Origin: Rhizophagus irregularis
Taxonomy: Eukaryota > Glomeromycota > Glomeromycetes > Glomerales > Glomeraceae
Direction: 5' to 3'
Length of the DNA: 64,000 nucleotides
Assembly: GCF_026210795.1 (NCBI RefSeq)
Contig: NC_089433.1
Coordinates: 2,257,001 to 2,321,000 of the forward strand
The stretch's first letter is position 1, and each line of letters starts with the position of its first letter. The position numbers and the translations under genes were made by a program. Under the pieces are notes generated by a model that searched no databases, had not been told where the DNA came from, and saw nothing but the letters and a program-made list of their open reading frames with translations. This document shows, one piece after another, positions 58,201 to 64,000 of this stretch.

Positions 58201-58977
58201 AAGAAGAGAACTATGAAATGAACGGCAATAATGAAGATGAAAAAAAACAAAATAAAATCAAAGCAAATCATTTGTTGATTTGGTTATTTAAGAAATTATC
58301 ATATCAAGCTAGATTTGCCCCAATTAAAAGAGAAGACAATGATTTACAGGTATGCTCATTTGGGTCATAAAATGTATTTTGGGCTTGAATGCGTTAATAA
58401 TTTTTGATCTATAAAATAGCGCACAAGCATATATCAATGGATTGCAGCAATGACAACATTTATCCCCTCATCAGACTTGATACCTTATCTTATATTCATA
58501 ATTTCTCCTATTTACCGATTCGTTAATGATGAAACCATTAAAGGAAAAGAAATTGGTAAATTTGTTTTACGATTTACTTACGTCCTTCGTCTTTTTTTTT
58601 TTTCGTTAGTAACTAACTTTATTAATATTAAATAGATGGTGTTAAACAACTCGGTAAAGAAATACTTGATCTAGTACAAGAACGCGTCGGTACAACACAA
58701 TTTCACATATCATATAATAAAATTAGACAACAAGTTTTGGAAGTTAGAAGAGAGCGTAAACATAAAAAAACAATTATGGTAAGGAAATATATTCTTTCTT
58801 TTGTACAATAATAATAAATAATTGATTTATCAATATCAAATTCATTTTTTATAGGCTCTTGTTGATCCAGAATCTGCAGCCAAACGTAAAATCCAAAAGA
58901 ATGAAATGAAAAAACAAAACCGTAAAAGAAAGAATGCAAAATTAAATGATTTAGCAAAGAAACGACGTATTTCATAG
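49299..58977 (+). CDS. UTP20: small-subunit processome component Utp20
   Basis: A 9.7-kb gene. Exons 1-3 begin 49299-49358, 49425-49505 and 49594; many short exons follow to about 52950, then one giant exon 52992-58349, then three short ones ending at the TAG 58975-58977. Landmarks: RYKYQPFNVRVKSIKIDISR at the start; SLALEPLLELVT; HEAT-like helical repeats throughout; a DRIM block around FQLRNELFYKYYNYISYEFS; and the basic end VLEVRRERKHKKTIM then KRKIQKNEMKKQNRKRKNAK. Estimated length is 2,600-2,850 residues, like yeast (2,493) and human (2,785) Utp20. The protein is a HEAT-repeat solenoid of the 90S pre-ribosome needed for 18S rRNA maturation in the nucleolus. The exact junction after exon 3 near 49800-49865 is not resolved: the GTAACT donor and the nearby AG sites do not keep the phase. 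Confidence 0.93.
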
Positions 58978-59132
58978 CTTTTAGATATATTTTTAATTAC
59001 CTATTATGTGTATGCTTAATAACAATAAAAAAAAAGTACATTATTAGATCATGTAACGTAGTACATCATATACGATATAATTAACCGTGGGAATGATTAT
59101 GATAGTAGTTATATTTTTTAATTTAGTTCATA
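58978..59132. other. short spacer between Utp20 and AACS
   Basis: 155 bp between the Utp20 stop and the AACS ATG on the same strand. The AACS promoter must be here or inside the end of Utp20. Confidence 0.5.
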
Positions 59133-61666
59133 ATGTCCACCTCAATTCCATTAAAACCAGTAGAGTTGTGGAGACCAAAAGATATTTCTAATACTGAAAT
59201 TGAAAATTTTCGTATTAAAGTCAATAAAAAGTATAATATTAATCTAGGTACTATTTTGATACTTAAAATTTCATGTATGACAATGTCAAACGCGTTAGTA
59301 ATTTATATAATTTTTTTTAAAAAAATTAAAACATATAGAGAATTATCAACAATTGTGGCAATGGTCGGTTGATAATATTCAAGAATTTTGGGCAGAAGTA
59401 TGGGATTATACGAAATTAATTTATTCAGTCCCTTATCAACAGGTAAAGAGAAAATTTGATTCATTTAAATTTAATGTACGAGTACAATTTTAACAAGGTG
59501 ATTATGCCTAAAATTAAAGGTGTTAGAAGATAAACCAATGGATCGAATACCAGCATGGTTTTTAGGAGCAAAACTTAATTTTGCAGAAAATTTGTTATGG
59601 TGTAGAGATAAAAACAGAGTAGCATTAATTTCAACAGGTACAATCGATTCATTTAATTATATTAATATTTATATTTTTGTAAAAAAAAAATACATCCCAA
59701 ATTCTTTCAATTTAACTTTATAAATCTAAAATTTGTAATTTTAAGGCGAGAAAAGATCACCGACAAGTATAACATATTATGAATTATATGTACTAGTAAA
59801 CAAATTATCAAGAGCCTTACGTAAAATAGGAGTATGTAAAGGAGATAGAGTAGGAGCATATATATCGAATTGTAGTGAAGCGATAATTGCAATGTTAGCA
59901 ACTACTAGTATAGGAGCAATTTGGAGTAGCACTTCAACAGACTTTGGAGTTACGGGAGTATTGGATAGATTTTGTCAAATTAGTCCTAAAATATTATTTT
60001 CGGTTAATTCCATAATATATAATGATAAAGAACATAATCATTTAGATAAATTAAAAATTGTTGTAGAAAAGTTGAAGAATGAAGGATTAGAAAAGGTTGT
60101 GATCATTCCTTTCGTGGGAAAAATTGGGGAAGAAATTCATGATATTCCATTAGCATCATCTTGGGACGAGTTTATTATTTCACAAGGAGAAGGTGCAGTA
60201 GAGGAGAAAATCCAATTTGAACAATTACCATTTGATCATCCAGTTTACATCCTATTCAGTTCAGGTACAACGGGAAAACCGAAATGTTTAGTACATAGAT
60301 CCGGATTATTATTACAACACAAAAAAGAACATATATTACATGGTAATATGAAAGAAGATGATGTATTCTTTTATTATACTACGACTGGATGGATGATGTG
60401 GAATTGGCTAGTTGCCGGATTAAGTGTTGGATCCAGTATTGTGTTGTATGATGGTAGTCCATTTAAGCCATCTCCATCCATACTTTGGGAATTAACTGAA
60501 AAATTAGGGTGAGTATTGGAAGAGAGAAAAATACAATTAATTTTTATTCAATAACTTTTTTTTTTAAAAAAAAAATCATATTTTTAGAATTACAATATTT
60601 GGTACTTCAGCAAAATATATACAAAGTTTAGAGGATGTAGAATACAAACCAAAACGACATCATAATTTAAATAAACTTCGTATGATATTATCGACAGGAT
60701 CACCTCTTAAACCAGAAAGTTTTGATTTTGTTTATAAAGAAATTAAAGATGATTTAGTATTGGGAAGCATTACAGGTGGTACTGATATTTGTTCATTATT
60801 TGCCGGACATAATGTCTCATTACCTGTTTATAGAGGTGAAATACAATGTATTTGTTTAGGTATGAAAGTTGAAGCTTGGAATGGTCAAGGTACGCTAATA
60901 TTTTTAACTATTGAATCTATCATGATAAAATTAGTAAGAAATTATTTTTTTTCTTTAGGTAATCCAGTATATGGACAATCAGCGGATTTAGTGTGTACGA
61001 AACCATTTCCATGTATGCCAATATATTTCTGGAATGATACACCTTCACGCGATCTATACCGATCAGCGTACTTATCGACATATAGTGGAGTATGGTATCA
61101 TGGAGATTTCATATTTATTAATCCTAATACAGGTGGAGTAATAATGTTAGGTAGAAGTGATGGAACATTAAATCCTGGTGGAGTAAGATTTGGTAGCGCA
61201 GAAATTTATAATATAATAGATGAATATTTTAGGAAAGATGGTATAATTGATAGTTTAGTTGTTGGACAAAAAACTAAGATGAATAATAATGAAAGTGAAC
61301 GAGTTGTATTATTTTTAAAAATGGGTTATAAACAAAAATATGATAAAGAATTAATAGAAAATATCAAGAAAAAAATTAAAGATCAATTAAGTCCCAGACA
61401 TGTTCCAACTTTTATTTTACCCATAGATGATATTCCAGTAAGTTCTATTTTTAAAAAATCCTTTTTTTTTTTTTAATAATAATTTTTTTTTTATTTATTT
61501 ATTTTTTTTTTTTCTTTAAAAAAAGTATACTATTAACGGTAAAAAAGTCGAACTTGCAGTAAAAAGAATTATTTCTGGTGAACCAGTCATTCCTTCTGGT
61601 ACTCTTGCTAACCCTGAAAGTCTTAAATTATATTATAATATACCTCAATTAAAATTAAAATTATAA
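59133..61666 (+). CDS. acetoacetyl-CoA synthetase
   Basis: Seven exons: 59133-59247, 59339-59442, 59520-59637, 59746-60508, 60588-60889, 60959-61437 and 61526-61666. The frame closes as 673 residues, the usual size for acetoacetate-CoA ligase. N-terminal ACS-type cap: QLWQWSVDNIQEFWAEVWDY and WFLGAKLNFAENLL. The AMP-binding P-loop is YILFSSGTTGKPKCLVH. TTTGWMMWNWLVAGLSVGSS and SITGGTDICSLFAGHN are the AACS-specific core segments, and WYHGDF plus GRSDGTLNPGGVRFGSAEIY form the hinge. The end YTINGKKVELAVKRIISGEP carries the catalytic lysine region (GKKVELAVK). The enzyme activates acetoacetate with ATP and CoA in the cytosol for lipid synthesis. Confidence 0.96.
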
Positions 61667-62359
61667 TTTAAGTACTAGATTTATGATTTTATTGATTTTA
61701 TGATAAATATCTAATATCTGAAATATGTAATATTATATTTTAAGAAAATCATGAGATTAATAATAATAATATAAACATATCAGTATATTTTACTAGTAAT
61801 AATTTTAAACCCCGAGTAAAATGTAAATTGATTTACTAAAGATGGTAGATAACTTAGTGTGAACTAAGTGTGTAAGGTATTATTGGTACTAATAATCAAC
61901 ACCTAATAATATTATATAATAAATATTTTGTTTTTAAATAACTAATTGAAGAATTCTAATTTAATTTTTTTACCAAATCATATTAATTAATAAACATTAT
62001 CTTACATATTTTTTTTTTACACGAGTAAAAAAAAAATAAAAATAAAAATAAATTAGGAATTTTATATAATAGTAACAAAACTATTTGATTTAAAAAAAAA
62101 ATATATATATATATTTATAAAAAGTAAACTCGAATCATAATTTTATTATTTGTTCGTTTTAAGTTTATCCTTTGGTTGATTAAAATAATCTTTTAAAACA
62201 TACATAATACTTAAATATAAAAGATATATTATTGTAATTGTATTGTTATTGATTTCATCCGACATAAACCGTTTGATTATTATCTCCTGGTTTCTTTTTG
62301 GTTCCGGTTGCGCATAATTAACGTATATAATGCATATCCTGATCTCTAACACATATAAT

Positions 62360-62398
62360 GCATAACGCATAACGCATAACGCATAATGCATAATGCAT
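62360..62398. repeat. 7-bp tandem repeat, GCATAAC/GCATAAT
   Basis: Three GCATAAC units then two GCATAAT units and a partial sixth. Confidence 0.8.
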
Positions 62399-62437
62399 TA
62401 CCGTATAAGGCATACAAGTGAAATTATATCAGTAATC

Positions 62438-62485
62438 ATTGATTTTATTGATTTTGTTGATTTTATTGATTTTATTGATTTATTG
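62438..62485. repeat. 9-bp tandem repeat, ATTGATTTT
   Basis: Five units of ATTGATTTT or GTTGATTTT, degenerate at the end. Confidence 0.75.
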
Positions 62486-62929
62486 GTCACGGAATGAATA
62501 TTTATTTATTGATCGCATTTTTTACGGAAAATTTAAAAATGAAATCATAAATATTATGCCTGAAATTTTAACCAAAATGATGATAGAAAATCATTGATAC
62601 CAAAAAAAGAATCAAAAATTACCAAGAGGATTTACAAAAAAAAGGATTTACTCAAGAGGATTTACCAGGAGGATTTACCAAGAGGCAAAAAAAAAAATCA
62701 TATGAAAATTTTTGTTTTTAAAATTAACCGAAAATCGGAATTCGGAATTCAAAATCGGGAATCGGAATTATGAATAATATGAATGGATACAAGAATTAAC
62801 CGATCATTTCATAATTTTTCCCCGAAAATCCCGAAAAGAAAAAAAAATTAAGAAAAAAACCTTTTTAAAAATCTTTTTTGAATGAACAATAAAGGGAAAT
62901 TTCTAAAAAGAAAAAAATCTAATAATAAA

Positions 62930-63010
62930 TTAAAATAATAATAATAAATAATAATAATAAATAATAATAATAAATAATAAATTAATAATGAATAATAAAT
63001 TAATAATGAG
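62930..63010. repeat. AAT-rich microsatellite
   Basis: About 80 bp of imperfect AAT and AATAAATA units. Confidence 0.75.
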
Positions 63011-63719
63011 ATAAATAAAATAGATAGAACCAAAAAAAGTAAGTAAATGTTAATTAAAAAAAATTTTTTTTTTTTTTATGTATTTTTGATTCATGTAAAA
63101 AGTCGTTGTAAAAAAGTTGTTAAAAAAAAAAACCTTTTTTGAAATTTTTCATAATAATGATGCATATAATAATTACTTTTTGATCGAATAATTTATTATA
63201 TAGGTTATATAAGTTTCTATTTTGAAAAAAAATTTTTTTTTTTTAAATTTAAAAAAAAAAATATATTTTTAAACCTATTGAAAATATTTTTTTTAAAAAA
63301 GTATTCATTATAATGATAAATATGAAAATTTCTAGAAAAATATTATAGAAACCTATTTACTAAATAAAGGAATTCATTATACTCGTTAATTAATTAGATC
63401 GAATTTTTTTTAGATGATTAATTGATTAATTGATGAAACAATTAGAAAATATAAAAGTACTTTTAATTCAAAACTTTAGAAACATAAATCTCACATGTCA
63501 CAACTTCCTTATTCTATTTAAAAGTAAACAATTAAGATCAGATTCGCGTTATAGAATTGAAACGCGGTCTATTGTATTATTTCCATCTAATTTAATATTT
63601 ATTGACGCAAAGAAAAAAATTAGGAATAATTCAATGCATAATTTTATGAATTTTATGACGTAAGGAGAATGACGAATTCTTCACGAAATTGTTTTTTCAC
63701 GAATTCTTCATGAATTCTT

Positions 63720-63727
63720 TCACGTGA
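63720..63727. promoter_or_regulatory. TCACGTGA palindrome upstream of the edge frame
   Basis: Perfect palindrome about 154 bp upstream of the ATG at 63881. Confidence 0.35.
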
Positions 63728-63880
63728 TTTGAAAATTTTGAATTTTTAATAAAAATATCTTTATTCAAAAATAAAAATAAATTGATTTATTAATGATAAC
63801 CTTTAAAAGAATTAATTCATGTAAAAACTAATCAAATAAAAAGTGAACTTGTAACTTTAGAACAAAAAAAATTACTTAAA

Positions 63881-64000
63881 ATGGATAATAATAATAATAA
63901 TAACAAAGGATCAAACACTTTAAAAAAAAAACTGACACAGGATCGACAAAAACCAGCCTCACATTTAGAAGTTGTCCTTTGTTTAATCCTTTTTTTACCT
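63881..64000 (+). CDS. possible 5' end of a gene running off the right edge
   Basis: ATG at 63881 opens a frame that stays open for 40 codons to the window end. It starts with an Asp and an Asn run, then a polar stretch (KGSNTLKKKLTQDRQKPASH), then a hydrophobic run (LEVVLCLILFLP) that could be the start of a membrane helix. The composition is more protein-like than the surrounding DNA, and a TCACGTGA palindrome lies upstream. Too short to assign; it may be chance. Confidence 0.3.
   Translation, partial: MDNNNNNNKGSNTLKKKLTQDRQKPASHLEVVLCLILFLP

Larger units (their letters stand above)
61667..63880. other. AT-rich spacer with simple repeats
   Basis: No gene recognised. Contains a 7-bp tandem repeat (about 62360-62398), a 9-bp tandem repeat (about 62438-62485), GGATTTAC-rich repeats (about 62635-62685), an AAT microsatellite (about 62930-63010) and a TCACGTGA palindrome near the right end. 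Confidence 0.65.

Noticed and set aside
1-64000. A coordinated novel multi-gene system (defence island, biosynthetic cluster or virus remnant)
   Set aside because: The genes are unrelated housekeeping and regulatory functions with ordinary fungal structure; no core biosynthetic enzyme, viral hallmark gene or defence module was recognised.

Overview
This window looks like nuclear DNA of a filamentous, early-diverging fungus. The sequence is strongly AT-rich, most genes are broken by many short GT-AG introns, and a velvet regulator, a CP2/grainyhead-type transcription factor, an Sso1-type plasma-membrane syntaxin and Opy2-like cysteine modules are present. Together with abundant foldback repeats, an arbuscular mycorrhizal fungus of the Rhizophagus type is my best guess. 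That is an inference; no sequence search was run.

Layout. 1-3.7 kb is repeat-rich DNA with a pogo/Tigger-like miniature element. 3.7-13.5 kb holds a vacuolar amino-acid transporter, eIF1, a dead RNase D/WRN-type exonuclease split by a retroposon-like insert with 15-bp target duplications, a tiny four-exon selenoprotein-K-like gene, an F-box gene, a mitochondrial pyruvate carrier subunit and an SLC35F6-like transporter. 13.5-21.6 kb has no recognisable gene and is packed with palindromes, miniature inverted-repeat elements and a 925-bp foldback element with a 52-bp minisatellite. 21.6-61.7 kb is gene-dense: glutaredoxin, a short coiled-coil protein, an Sso1-like syntaxin, Erv41, BOLA3, a FAM192A/NIP30-like protein, a secreted Opy2-like protein, a CP2 factor, a T5orf172-domain protein, Mad1, a velvet protein, phosphatidylserine synthase, a SANT plus U-box-like protein, Utp20 and acetoacetyl-CoA synthetase. 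61.7-64 kb is AT-rich spacer with simple repeats and a possible gene start at the right edge.

The genes are mostly unrelated housekeeping and regulatory functions: membrane traffic (Sso1, Erv41), organelle metabolism (MPC2, BOLA3, Cho1-like, AACS), translation and ribosome assembly (eIF1, Utp20), mitosis (Mad1) and transcription (CP2, velvet, SANT). I see no operon-like logic. Three divergent pairs share short intergenic regions (SelK-like/F-box, MPC2/SLC35F6-like, BOLA3/FAM192A-like). The palindrome TCACGTGA recurs upstream of several starts and may mark a shared bHLH-type input.

Exon borders were placed by hand from conserved protein sequence, reading frame and splice sites. Where the frame closes exactly across all exons I give the protein length. 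Mad1, Utp20, the SANT protein and one FAM192A-like junction remain only partly resolved.
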